Part shown: positions 50,967 through 60,015 of the stretch, piece by piece
Position numbering within the stretch: position 1 is the first letter of the stretch
Layout: each line of letters begins with the position of its first letter
NCBI RefSeq assembly: GCF_018918005.1
Contig: NZ_JAHLPR010000043.1
Coordinates: forward strand, 1-64,000
Reading direction: 5' to 3'
Source of the DNA: Paenibacillus sp. MSJ-34
GTDB lineage: Bacteria; Bacillota; Bacilli; Paenibacillales; Paenibacillaceae
DNA: 64,000 bases
Program-made: the position numbers and the translations under genes
The notes under the pieces: model-generated
The model's input: only the letters and a program-made list of their open reading frames with translations
What the model was told of the DNA's origin: nothing
The model's database searches: none

Positions 50967-51743
50967 TCACAAAGGCGAACTTTCCGAATGGATTCTCGCC
51001 TTATATTGCTGCACAATAAACATCCCGCATCCAATCATAAACAGGAAGATCGATATAAATTGCGAAGTCGACAACACACCGACGCTTCCCCGCTCTATGT
51101 CTCCCCTGAAAAATTCGAGGATAAATCTACCGACGCTATATAAAACCAGGTAGAGAGCAGCGACTTGACCGTCCACTTTCTTCCTTCTGGCATAGAAAAT
51201 CAGGATTGCAAAATGAAGAAAATTCAAGCCGCTTGCAATTAATTGCGTAGGGATCAGAGGTACGCCGCCAGGCGCCAGGGAAGATGAAGGAAATACGACG
51301 CCAAACGCACTCGTTGTTTCTCTGCCGAAACAGCAACCTGCCATAAAACAACCAATGCGCCCGAAGCCTTGCGCGAATGCAACAGAGGGTATAATCAAGT
51401 CAAAATACTGAAAAAACTTTACCTTCTTCCTTTTGCAATAAATGTAACCGGCTACTATGCCGCCGATCATACCGCCATATACAACAAAACCCTCTGTGAA
51501 AGCCAATAAGATTGCAGGGTCTTCGATTATATTTTTGATCTGGGTGAGCCAATATAAAATCTTGGCGCCTAATGCTCCGCCTGCCAAAACCCAGATCGCC
51601 AACGAATCAATGTAACTGCTATCGATGTTGAGACGCTTGGCCCGATAGATAACAACCGCATAAGCGGCAAGCACACCGAGAGCAATCATCACCCCGTATG
51701 TATGAATAGTAAAAGGGCCTATGGAAAATAAATCGTTATGCAT
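50967..51743 (-). CDS. lgt: Prolipoprotein diacylglyceryl transferase
   Basis: A 258-residue membrane enzyme with about seven helices. It moves diacylglycerol from phosphatidylglycerol to the lipobox Cys of prolipoproteins. The N-terminal FSIGPFTIHTYGVMIALGVLAAY, the GFVVYGGMIGGIVAGYIYCKRKK helix and the signature GRIGCFMAGCCFG (the common form is GRxGNFxNxExxG) are visible; RFILEFFRGD near the C-terminus fits. The Cys-rich signature is a recognised variant but not the housekeeping one, so this is probably a second lgt. The ATG follows GGAGG at nine bases and lies inside the end of the TetR gene, so translation is coupled and expression follows TetR control. Confidence 0.88.
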   Translation of the reverse strand: MHNDLFSIGPFTIHTYGVMIALGVLAAYAVVIYRAKRLNIDSSYIDSLAIWVLAGGALGAKILYWLTQIKNIIEDPAILLAFTEGFVVYGGMIGGIVAGYIYCKRKKVKFFQYFDLIIPSVAFAQGFGRIGCFMAGCCFGRETTSAFGVVFPSSSLAPGGVPLIPTQLIASGLNFLHFAILIFYARRKKVDGQVAALYLVLYSVGRFILEFFRGDIERGSVGVLSTSQFISIFLFMIGCGMFIVQQYKARIHSESSPL

Positions 51744-52359
51744 TTTCCTCATCCTCCGCAAAGGTAAACATACTTTCATCCGCGCCAAGTACAGGTGCAA
51801 TTCGTTTGGATACATTGGCAAAGATGCGACGGGCGTTGTCATTGGTTCCGATGCGATTTCTTTCTTCGTTTATCAAGCCGAACATTCCATAGACGATAAA
51901 TATGGCGGAACTGCGGCTATCGTCTGTTTTTATAAATCCCAGCTCTATTCCCTCGTCTAAATATTGCTTAACCGGATCGACGGCACCGCTCAGCATTTTG
52001 CTTGATAAAACTCTGAACACCTCTTCATCATGTTGAGTCCCCCGCACTTTATCGCGCCCGTTGATCAACCCCATCCAATGCACTATAACGCGCTTGTAAC
52101 GCTCTTTATAGGGAATGGTCCTGTCTAGTAAAATATCGGAAATCCCTGAAACAAATAAATCGGTATATCTGTCCATCGCGGCTGCAAATACTTCTTCCTT
52201 TGACGCAAAATGATGATAGAACATTCCAAAAGAACCGTTTGCCTGTGTATAAATATCTTTGACCGATGTATTGATATATCCCTTCTCCATAAACAGCTTC
52301 ATGGCAATGTCCAGCAATTCTTCTTTTCTTTCCTCCGGCTTTTTTACTACCCTTGCCAT
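51736..52359 (-). CDS. TetR-family transcriptional regulator
   Basis: A 207-residue repressor. The N-terminal helix-turn-helix reads RKEELLDIAMKLFMEKGYINTSVKDIYTQANGSFGMFYHHFASKEEVFAAAMDRY; the rest is the helical ligand-binding domain (about 60-205). AGGGGG lies seven bases before the ATG. Two identical dyads upstream overlap its promoter, so it represses itself and, through an 8-bp overlap, lgt. Why a lipoprotein-modifying enzyme should be under a drug-type repressor is unclear. Confidence 0.9.
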   Translation of the reverse strand: MARVVKKPEERKEELLDIAMKLFMEKGYINTSVKDIYTQANGSFGMFYHHFASKEEVFAAAMDRYTDLFVSGISDILLDRTIPYKERYKRVIVHWMGLINGRDKVRGTQHDEEVFRVLSSKMLSGAVDPVKQYLDEGIELGFIKTDDSRSSAIFIVYGMFGLINEERNRIGTNDNARRIFANVSKRIAPVLGADESMFTFAEDEENA

Positions 52360-52373
52360 ACCGCATCCCCCTA

Positions 52374-52424
52374 ACAGAGTTTTGCTCTGTTACTATTTTG
52401 CATTACAGAGCGATACTCTGTCAA
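52374..52424 (-). promoter_or_regulatory. Twin TetR operators and promoter of the tetR-lgt operon
   Basis: ACAGAG-TTTTG-CTCTGT (52374-52390) and ACAGAG-CGATA-CTCTGT (52405-52421) are identical 6-bp arms around different 5-bp centres, 31 bp apart. On the minus strand TTGACA (52419-52424) overlaps the distal operator, and a CAAAAT element lies 18 bp on. Three helical turns between the sites would allow two dimers on one face. Confidence 0.85.
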
Positions 52425-52447
52425 GCGGAGAATCACGTTAGTGCAAC

Positions 52448-52480
52448 AAAAAAAACAAAGGACGCCGGTTAAGCGTCCTT
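52448..52480 (-). terminator. Terminator of the GH87-type glucanase gene
   Basis: On the minus strand GGACGC and GCGTCC pair around a 7-nt loop (extended by AA/TT), followed by TTTGTTTTTTTT. It lies 50 bp after the stop. Confidence 0.88.
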
Positions 52481-52529
52481 CGTATTCTACAAATCCCCAA
52501 TTTTCCAATATTCCTAATGTTGCTCAGAG

Positions 52530-55500
52530 TCAAGGATTGAGCAATTTCATCGAAACGAGCAATCTGGATACAATGACTGCCGCTTCCGCTCTCGTCGTGT
52601 GGTTGGCCGGCGCAAATGTATCTTTGCTCTGTCCTTGCATGATGCCTGTTTGAAGCAGCAGTTCCACCTCTTTAAGCGCCCATGGATGAATTTGGGCACC
52701 GTCCGTAAATGCAGTCATCAGCGCTATACTGTCCTTGGCCGAGGAAGAAGCTTTCGCTCCGTTGCTTGGCATCGCCCCGTCATGCAGCAATCTCAATGCC
52801 CGGGCAGCCATCACGGCCATTTCCTCCCGGCTGATTGCAGCATTCGGACGAAATGTGTGATCGGCATAGCCTAGCACAAGTCCATAACGGACAGCCGTTG
52901 CAACGGCTTCGCCGTACCAGGCGTCTGGCTTCACATCCCGGAACGAAGCTGCCCCGCTTCCGCCTTGAAGATCAAGCGCTCTAACGAGCATCGCCGCAAA
53001 TTCAGCCCGGCTGACGGATCTCCCCGGTGCAAAGCGATCTTCTCCAACACCGTTCAAGATTTGCCTTGCGCCCAATTTCTCAATTTCCGCTTTGGCCCAA
53101 TGGCCTTCCAGATCCGCGAAAGTAACGGCGTGACGTGCGACAACGAAGATTCCATTCGCCGCGCTCTTCACGATGACTGTCGTCGTTCCATCGGGATTCG
53201 CCTCCAGCCGGGCCGGAACATAGCTCAGCTTGCCCGATTCCGGATCGTACAGCAGAACAGCCGTCGTTGCCGGGTCAAGCTTGCCGTCTACCTTCCATTG
53301 GCGCTCGACGTAAGTCGCTCCCTCATATCGGGCGATCTCTACCGTTTTGTCGCCTTCCGTCACTTGAACCGCGAATTTCTTGGCAGCACCGATTAATTCT
53401 AAACCTTGCTTCTTGGCCTGTTCGGCGAGTCCCGACTGCTCCTGCCGGGAAAGCGGTACAATCCGAATCGACACGACGGCTTGTTCCCGGTCGACGACGC
53501 CGGCCTGCTTCATGATTTGATCGGTCAGTTTCAACGGGAATCGATATACCGAACCGTCTTCTCCCGTTATCTCGATCACCGTCTCGGGATATTCGGCGGC
53601 CGCCGCCGTTAATACGGAGCCCGTCAAGTTCACGCTGCCCGCAGCATCGGTTCTCAGCTCAATCAAAGTCTTGCCCTGGCGCAATGCTTCCTGCAGAGCC
53701 GAGTCAGACATAGAATCGGCAGGCTTGGTGGCCGGTACCCCGCTAGAGCCTCCGCCGGAGCTGCCGGAGCCGCCTGTATTTCCACCTCCCGGTCCGCCGG
53801 AACCCGGCTCACCCGGGTCGCCCGGATCAACCGGAGGCTTCTTGCCCGAAGCGAAGCCTTCATTGATTTCTTTGAAGCTGAAAGCAGCCGACGGATTGGA
53901 TACCATCTTCATCCGGTCTCCGCGAATGATGACGTTGTCGACCGTTGCGGAGCCTTTCAGGCCGGAGGTTACATCGACCCCATTGGTGCCCGTACCGTCG
54001 ATGACGATATTTTTCAACAACACATCATGCATGGCAAAATCCCCATGTGCAATCAGTCCTGCATACGTGCTGTCTTTCGCCACATTATCCTGAACGATAA
54101 TTTTCCCCTTCATATCGCTCTCCCCGGCGAACAGCCAGAGAGCTCCCAGACCGATGGCGTATCCGGTATCATAGCTGCCGGTCCGAACCAGAGTGTTCCG
54201 CTCCACCACCGTCGTTCCGGCAAAAGGTTCGGCATTGAAACGAGTAGACACGGCAATGCCGGCCCCGTTGGTTACGGTGTCTTTCACCACATTGTCCTGG
54301 ATCTTGTTATCTTTGCCGCCGAATACGACAATGTTGTCGGCAAGCCAAGGCAGGGTCACCGTATTGAAGCGGGCCGTATTATTCACGCTCGGGGTTCTTT
54401 CCGACCCGTTCACATCCACCAGCTTCCCGTCCGTGAAGGACCACATCGCAATGCCGTCGTCTCCCGGATAACGGATATCGCTCTGCTCCATCATGCTGTT
54501 GCTCGTTCCGACGGCAAAGTTAATGCCATCGGCCATCAGATTGCGGATCCGCAATCCCATCATATACAGTCCGTTCGTCCGCGCCTTCTCCCCGATCGGC
54601 TGCGTCAGCCACAAGCCTGCCTTCGTATGCTCGATCCAGACATGCTGAATGATCGATCCCGGCCCGAACGCCCCATGGAAAGCATTCGTGAACGCTTCGT
54701 CATCCCGTTCGTTAATGCCTCCGTCAATAAGCAAATCATATACCTCGACCGTGCCGCCATGACCGTAGAACTTGGCTCCGTTCAACGTCGTGTGCCACAT
54801 GCCCGCACCGCGGATGACCGCTGAATCCAAATGCAGCAATTCGTCTCCGAAGTCGAAGCTGCCTTCCGGGAACCAGACGCCGGCGCCTTGAGCCTTGGCA
54901 GCGGCCAATGCGTTTTTCAAAGCCGCCGTATCGTCTTGACCGTCATTAGGAATCGCTCCGAAGTCCGTGACCGACAGGAAGCCTTCCGGCTTCTCATAGG
55001 CCGGCGCTGCCTTCTCCATCTCGACCAAGTCGATGACATAATAATCGGCACGATCTCCGCCATCCTTCTGAAGCCGTATAGCAGCCCCTTGCGGCACATC
55101 GCCGATCAGGGCATGGATTTCGTCAAAGAAGCGGTGACCGCTGCCTTGACGAGGATCGTTCGACCAAGGATAGCTGCCGTACTCCCACGCATATTTGGAC
55201 GTTAATGTAAGCGACTGCCTGAACTCTCCATTCACATACAGGGATAATGTATGTTCCTCGCCCTGCCCGTCCTTGCTGTCCGGAATGGAATAACGGAGCA
55301 CGAGCGCATTGGCGGGTTGCGCCAAGTTGAATTCAACATAGTCCCCTGTTTGACCCAACCGGACCGCCTGACGTCCGGAAGCTTCCGAAGCGATACTGCG
55401 GTATTTCCGCGATGGGCCGAGCAAAGTTCCGTTTGTCTTCGCATCCTCCGCCTCATAGCTGATGTAAGGCACCGTGGCTCCCCGATACGCTTTATTGACG

Positions 55501-58500
55501 CTATGCTTGACGATCAAACTATCGATTTGCAATGCCGAAATATCCGCGCCGATGCCGCTTAACGAGACCGTATTCATGCCTGCGCGCAAGCTGAGCTTCA
55601 CCTCTGCTGCGCTTACGCCGTCGGAACGTGTAAGAAGCACCGATTGTTCCCCGAGGCCATTCACCGTAACGCTCAATTGTTGCTCCGAACCGGAGTTGTT
55701 TTTATAACGAATTAGTCCTGCATACTCCCCTTGCTCTTGCGCATGAACGGCAAAACGGATCACCTTGTCTGTCTTAAAAGCATCTTCGGCAGCATATGCG
55801 ATATCCGAAGCTACAGGCGTAAAGCTCCATAATGCCGGTTCTGCTAAAGATGCTGTCCCATACATGACACCCGTCGGGCTATATTGCAATAAACCGTTTG
55901 GATCCGTGGCATTGGACAGTGTGCGGTAGCCTAATTTTTCATCCAGTACCCATTGCGTCTCCAATGCTTTCATGGACGTCGAGACGGCAGCCTTCCCTTT
56001 CCCGTCCAGCGTCAAGTAACGGCCTGTCGCCGTGTTTTTAATCAGATGCCGTCCGTTATAATCCTGTATCATCCAGTTGGAGGCGCCTTTCGCGTCGTCG
56101 CTGTGAACCAGTTTCACCGTTCCGCCCTGTTCCGCAAGCACCACACCGCCTGCTCCCTGCGGGGATATCATCACGATATTCGTATCATTCTGAATCGGAG
56201 TAGCGGTATTGAGGTTGCGCTCTTCATCCATATCAGGCGTATTGAACTGCTGCGGAGCAGGCTCCAGTTCCCACTGCACCGATCCCCATGATTCAGGGTA
56301 CAAGCCTCTTTCCGCATAGCCCGTATTGTTCTGCACATGAATAAATTCATCGTCATAGTCCCCGTACTGGCTACGAATCAGCACTTGATCGCCGCCCGCG
56401 ACCCGAGTGACCGACCAGGACGAAGCGCCGTCAGCCGCAGGGTCCGTTTCCTTGCTTTCCAGAAATGAATAATCTTCCGTCAACGTGATATAATGTCCTG
56501 TTGCCCGGTTTTGGATCCGCTGCCGTCCGTCCGCGCCCCGCTGAATCGTCCAATGCGAATAACCGTTATCTTCAGCGAGATCTCCGTATAATACAACACC
56601 GGAACGGTTCTCGTACAAATAAGATTGATTCGTCACGCTCTTAATCCGCACAGGCCCTTCAGGAATCGGCTTCTCCGCGATTTGCGCCGGCTCGGCAACG
56701 AATTTGGATTCGGCCCGATCGGCCGCTCCTTCGGCTCTGCTTACTTTCAAAGCAGGCTGCCCCTGCTCATTCAAAGCGGCATATAGAACATGACCCGTCC
56801 AGGCGCTTTGTATGTTTACCTCATCCGATTCGCTCTGTTCTATATTCCATTTGACACTGCCCCAGACGTCGTATACCTCGGAACGGGCTTCTACCGTTAA
56901 CTGAGGCTCATCCTCGCTCTCGACCTGCTCCTCCGCCAGATTCTGTATCGAGAGATAGCGGCCGCTGCCCATGTTTTTCATCATGACCGGACCGTTCGCG
57001 CCGTTCTTCTCATCCAGAAACCAAATGGAATATTCATCGTCCGCCGCCCCGTAAGTCACCTCAGTCACCGGGTCAGCCGTCCGCACATCTTGCAAATATT
57101 GATCGTTCGTGCCTTGCAGCTTGAAGCGATAGTGTTGGTTCTTCTTCTCCGCTACCGGCAGGAACTTCCACTGCGGACTGCCCCAGTTCGGATTAATGAC
57201 GCCGTATTCGGCGTATTTAGTCAGGTTCTGTATGGAAATAAACTTGGCAAACGGTTCGCCGGGCGTCTTATCCGTAACATTGCTCAGCAAATACGTGCCG
57301 CCGCCGATATTTTTGCCGCTCCATATATACGCTTCGTCGACGTTCGTCAAATCTTGAAGCGGCGTGGCCTGGATATGCCCGTCCGGCATCTCGGCGATAT
57401 TCATGTAATGGCCCGTTTCGCGGTTCTGGAGCAGCTTGCGCCCGTTGTGCTTCACTACAAGCCATTGGTCGCGCCGGTCATCTGTCCGCATATTGCCGTA
57501 TTTGATTGTACCGTCCGCATTCTCATATAAATAAAAAGGCTGCCAGACGTTTTGGATCCGTATATACTGGTCCGATCCGTCCAAAACCGCCGCAGGATCG
57601 ACCAATTCCCATTGCGATCCCAGGCTGTCCGCATCCGTCGTTACCGTTGCGCTTCCGCCCGGTCCGGTTGAAATATACAATCCGGGACGCCCGACATTGC
57701 GAATCGTATTGTAATCGTCATAACTGTCGGATGCTGTCAACGACCACTCATAGGTCGCACCGGTAACGCTGGCATTTCCGGTCGACAGGCGATCTCCGTC
57801 AATATTCAAATAATGGTTGCTGGCGGTATTGCGGATTCGCTTACTCAGATCGTAGTCTTCAACAATCCACAAATAGCGCGGGTCGGAGCTTGAGGCCGGA
57901 TCGATCGCGCCATAATACACGCCTCCTTCATCTTCGAACAAGAAGTCGGCAGCGACCTTCGCATCCGTATAGGCCGCGATCCGGACGGCAGGCAGATCGG
58001 ATGCCGGGACGATTCGCCAGAGGGCGTTGACGCCTTCGGGGCCTCCGGCCCAATTGTTGGAACGCACATCGTTATCGTCCGGAAATTGCGGATTGATCCA
58101 GTTTTCCGGCAGCGTGACATTCTCAAAGACAACATAGCCGGATTGGCTAACCGCATTCTCCTGCTTCCACCGGCTAAGTCCGGGCTGAGCCGGATCCTCA
58201 TCCTTGGCGAAAATCCCCGCCCAGGTGGTCTCATTCTGGGTAATGACATGCCCTGTGGCGCGATTGCGAATCCGGACTTGATCCTGGCCGCCGCTCTCGA
58301 TATACCAGTGCGACATCAAATCGTCGGCCGGCCTGACGCCATGCTTGACCAGCCCGTCTTCCTCATAAATGACGCTTCCGGGACGCATGAAGCTTTCAAT
58401 GCGGACAGGGCTGCCCTCAACCGCTATAAAAGCCCACTGCGGACTCTCAAACGTAATGTTGATATCCGAGCTCGCTTCCGCAAAGCCCAACTGATCCTCC

Positions 58501-58952
58501 TCATGAATGACCAGATTGCCTTCCGGCACGGTGGCGCTGCGAACGATCATATATCCGGCCCGGTTCGACCTGTCGATGATCCACTTCTCCGCATTCGAAT
58601 CGGCCGTCCCGCTTGTCGTCAGCGGCTGAGAGCGCTGCTGCGTCCCGGCCACGGTAATGTAATGGCCCGTCTTGACGTTTCGGATTCGGGACAGCCCGTT
58701 ATCGGTATCGACCGTCCACTGCGCCGACTCGTCCGCCGGATTCGTCATGCCGTACCTGACGGTGCCGTCCGACGCTTCGTACAAATAATTGCTCTTCCAT
58801 TTGTTCTTGATCATCACTTTGCCGGAAGGAATATCCAAGGCCCCGCTGCCTAGCTCAGCCGCCTCTGCCTGCTGTACGGCAAACGCCGGAAAGACCGAAA
58901 TCAGTAGCAGCAAGGACATCCAGGCGGCTGCGATCGGCTTGCATCGTTTCAT
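52530..58952 (-). CDS. SLH-anchored GH87-type alpha-1,3-glucanase with seven N-terminal repeat modules
   Basis: A 2140-residue secreted enzyme. After a signal peptide (about 1-32) come seven modules of 137-158 residues, each with a RN(R/x)xTGHYI-like core at about 91, 229, 373, 509, 658, 813 and 971, resembling ricin-type beta-trefoil lectin units. Two CBM6/35-like modules (about 1050-1155 and 1160-1320) follow. Then comes a right-handed beta-helix (about 1326-1700; SVTDFGAIPNDGQDDT) with ADGINF (D1475) and GDDGIA (D1498, D1499). The 23-residue spacing matches the catalytic Asp trio D1045/D1068/D1069 that I recall for a Paenibacillus GH87 alpha-1,3-glucanase. A Gly/Pro linker, a beta-rich module and three SLH repeats (about 1943-2140) end it. 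It would cleave alpha-1,3-glucan (fungal wall or biofilm) at the cell surface. AAGGGGGT precedes the ATG; it is monocistronic. Confidence 0.85.
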   Translation of the reverse strand: MKRCKPIAAAWMSLLLLISVFPAFAVQQAEAAELGSGALDIPSGKVMIKNKWKSNYLYEASDGTVRYGMTNPADESAQWTVDTDNGLSRIRNVKTGHYITVAGTQQRSQPLTTSGTADSNAEKWIIDRSNRAGYMIVRSATVPEGNLVIHEEDQLGFAEASSDINITFESPQWAFIAVEGSPVRIESFMRPGSVIYEEDGLVKHGVRPADDLMSHWYIESGGQDQVRIRNRATGHVITQNETTWAGIFAKDEDPAQPGLSRWKQENAVSQSGYVVFENVTLPENWINPQFPDDNDVRSNNWAGGPEGVNALWRIVPASDLPAVRIAAYTDAKVAADFLFEDEGGVYYGAIDPASSSDPRYLWIVEDYDLSKRIRNTASNHYLNIDGDRLSTGNASVTGATYEWSLTASDSYDDYNTIRNVGRPGLYISTGPGGSATVTTDADSLGSQWELVDPAAVLDGSDQYIRIQNVWQPFYLYENADGTIKYGNMRTDDRRDQWLVVKHNGRKLLQNRETGHYMNIAEMPDGHIQATPLQDLTNVDEAYIWSGKNIGGGTYLLSNVTDKTPGEPFAKFISIQNLTKYAEYGVINPNWGSPQWKFLPVAEKKNQHYRFKLQGTNDQYLQDVRTADPVTEVTYGAADDEYSIWFLDEKNGANGPVMMKNMGSGRYLSIQNLAEEQVESEDEPQLTVEARSEVYDVWGSVKWNIEQSESDEVNIQSAWTGHVLYAALNEQGQPALKVSRAEGAADRAESKFVAEPAQIAEKPIPEGPVRIKSVTNQSYLYENRSGVVLYGDLAEDNGYSHWTIQRGADGRQRIQNRATGHYITLTEDYSFLESKETDPAADGASSWSVTRVAGGDQVLIRSQYGDYDDEFIHVQNNTGYAERGLYPESWGSVQWELEPAPQQFNTPDMDEERNLNTATPIQNDTNIVMISPQGAGGVVLAEQGGTVKLVHSDDAKGASNWMIQDYNGRHLIKNTATGRYLTLDGKGKAAVSTSMKALETQWVLDEKLGYRTLSNATDPNGLLQYSPTGVMYGTASLAEPALWSFTPVASDIAYAAEDAFKTDKVIRFAVHAQEQGEYAGLIRYKNNSGSEQQLSVTVNGLGEQSVLLTRSDGVSAAEVKLSLRAGMNTVSLSGIGADISALQIDSLIVKHSVNKAYRGATVPYISYEAEDAKTNGTLLGPSRKYRSIASEASGRQAVRLGQTGDYVEFNLAQPANALVLRYSIPDSKDGQGEEHTLSLYVNGEFRQSLTLTSKYAWEYGSYPWSNDPRQGSGHRFFDEIHALIGDVPQGAAIRLQKDGGDRADYYVIDLVEMEKAAPAYEKPEGFLSVTDFGAIPNDGQDDTAALKNALAAAKAQGAGVWFPEGSFDFGDELLHLDSAVIRGAGMWHTTLNGAKFYGHGGTVEVYDLLIDGGINERDDEAFTNAFHGAFGPGSIIQHVWIEHTKAGLWLTQPIGEKARTNGLYMMGLRIRNLMADGINFAVGTSNSMMEQSDIRYPGDDGIAMWSFTDGKLVDVNGSERTPSVNNTARFNTVTLPWLADNIVVFGGKDNKIQDNVVKDTVTNGAGIAVSTRFNAEPFAGTTVVERNTLVRTGSYDTGYAIGLGALWLFAGESDMKGKIIVQDNVAKDSTYAGLIAHGDFAMHDVLLKNIVIDGTGTNGVDVTSGLKGSATVDNVIIRGDRMKMVSNPSAAFSFKEINEGFASGKKPPVDPGDPGEPGSGGPGGGNTGGSGSSGGGSSGVPATKPADSMSDSALQEALRQGKTLIELRTDAAGSVNLTGSVLTAAAAEYPETVIEITGEDGSVYRFPLKLTDQIMKQAGVVDREQAVVSIRIVPLSRQEQSGLAEQAKKQGLELIGAAKKFAVQVTEGDKTVEIARYEGATYVERQWKVDGKLDPATTAVLLYDPESGKLSYVPARLEANPDGTTTVIVKSAANGIFVVARHAVTFADLEGHWAKAEIEKLGARQILNGVGEDRFAPGRSVSRAEFAAMLVRALDLQGGSGAASFRDVKPDAWYGEAVATAVRYGLVLGYADHTFRPNAAISREEMAVMAARALRLLHDGAMPSNGAKASSSAKDSIALMTAFTDGAQIHPWALKEVELLLQTGIMQGQSKDTFAPANHTTRAEAAVIVSRLLVSMKLLNP

Positions 58953-59201
58953 ACTGGCGACCCCCTTTTTTTATTTTTTGGACTTCCTTCTCATCATAGA
59001 ATAAGAGCGCTTACATTTTGATGTGCGTTTATATGGGAAAAAGGTGCGTTTATACGCAACTTGCACACGAAACTTCGCATTCGCTCAAAGCGTCGAACGA
59101 CGCCCTTTGCATGCTAAATCGCGCCCTTGACAAAGACTTATCTGAAGTGATATTTTGTCCTAATACCCATTTTGATGGATATCATCTAAGGAGTGGTTTT
59201 C

Positions 59202-59993
59202 ATGCTATTGCCTATACATGAACAATTTATTACACAGGTAAAAGAGAAACTCAGTCAAGATCATCGATTTCTAGGTCTGCTTGCAGGCGGTTCCATGATG
59301 ACAGGAACGATGGATGAGTATAGCGATTTGGATTTAGTGGCAGTGTACGACTCCGCTTATCGGCAGGAGATCATGAATCAGCGGTTAAACATTGCGGAAG
59401 GAATGGGAAAATTGCTATCCGCGTTCACGGGCGAGCACGTTGGCGAACCACGTTTGGTGATCTGTTTATACGGTCCGGAACCATTGCATGTCGATCTGAA
59501 ATTCGTTACATTGGCAGAGCTTGCAATACGGATCGAAAACCCGCTCATTCTATGGGAAAGAGAAGCGGATATCCGCACGATTTTCGAGAAAACGTCGCCA
59601 ACATACTCATCTCCGAGTCCGCAATGGATAGAGGACCGATTTTGGGTTTGGGTCCATTACGGTGCAACGAAGCTGGGAAGAGGCGAACTATTCGAGTTAA
59701 TCGATCATATAACATTTATTCGCAACACGGTACTAGGCCCATTAATACTAATGCATTACGGCCACCTGCCCAGAGGAGTCAGAAAATTGGAGGAACTGTG
59801 CGCCGGTGAATTAGAAGCCCTTAGAGAAACTGTCCCGGTTCACAGCCTTGAAAGTTGCTACAATGCGTTAAAAAACTCCATTAAACTATATCAGCGCTTG
59901 CGGCAACATTTAGACTCATTAGATGTGAAGGAAGAAGCCGAACAAGTTTCTATCGCTTATCTTGAGAACGTGTATTCCTCATTGAACAGATAA
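59202..59993 (+). CDS. Nucleotidyltransferase-domain protein (ANT-like)
   Basis: A 263-residue protein. Near residues 25-45, LLAGGSMMTGTMDEYSDLDLVAVY is the polymerase-beta nucleotidyltransferase motif (GGS...DxD) with both metal-binding Asp residues. VDLKFVTLAEL supplies the third acidic strand, and the C-terminal half is helical. This is the outline of aminoglycoside adenylyltransferases, but the substrate is unknown. The ATG follows AAGGAG by eight bases. It converges on the antiporter gene with only 22 bp between. Confidence 0.8.
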   Translation: MLLPIHEQFITQVKEKLSQDHRFLGLLAGGSMMTGTMDEYSDLDLVAVYDSAYRQEIMNQRLNIAEGMGKLLSAFTGEHVGEPRLVICLYGPEPLHVDLKFVTLAELAIRIENPLILWEREADIRTIFEKTSPTYSSPSPQWIEDRFWVWVHYGATKLGRGELFELIDHITFIRNTVLGPLILMHYGHLPRGVRKLEELCAGELEALRETVPVHSLESCYNALKNSIKLYQRLRQHLDSLDVKEEAEQVSIAYLENVYSSLNR

Positions 59994-60015
59994 AAAGCGG
60001 AAAGCTTCCCAATCC

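Noticed and set aside
59018-59221. 67-codon open frame before the nucleotidyltransferase gene
   Set aside because: Composition is unlike a protein, and the real start of the next gene with its AAGGAG site lies inside its end.
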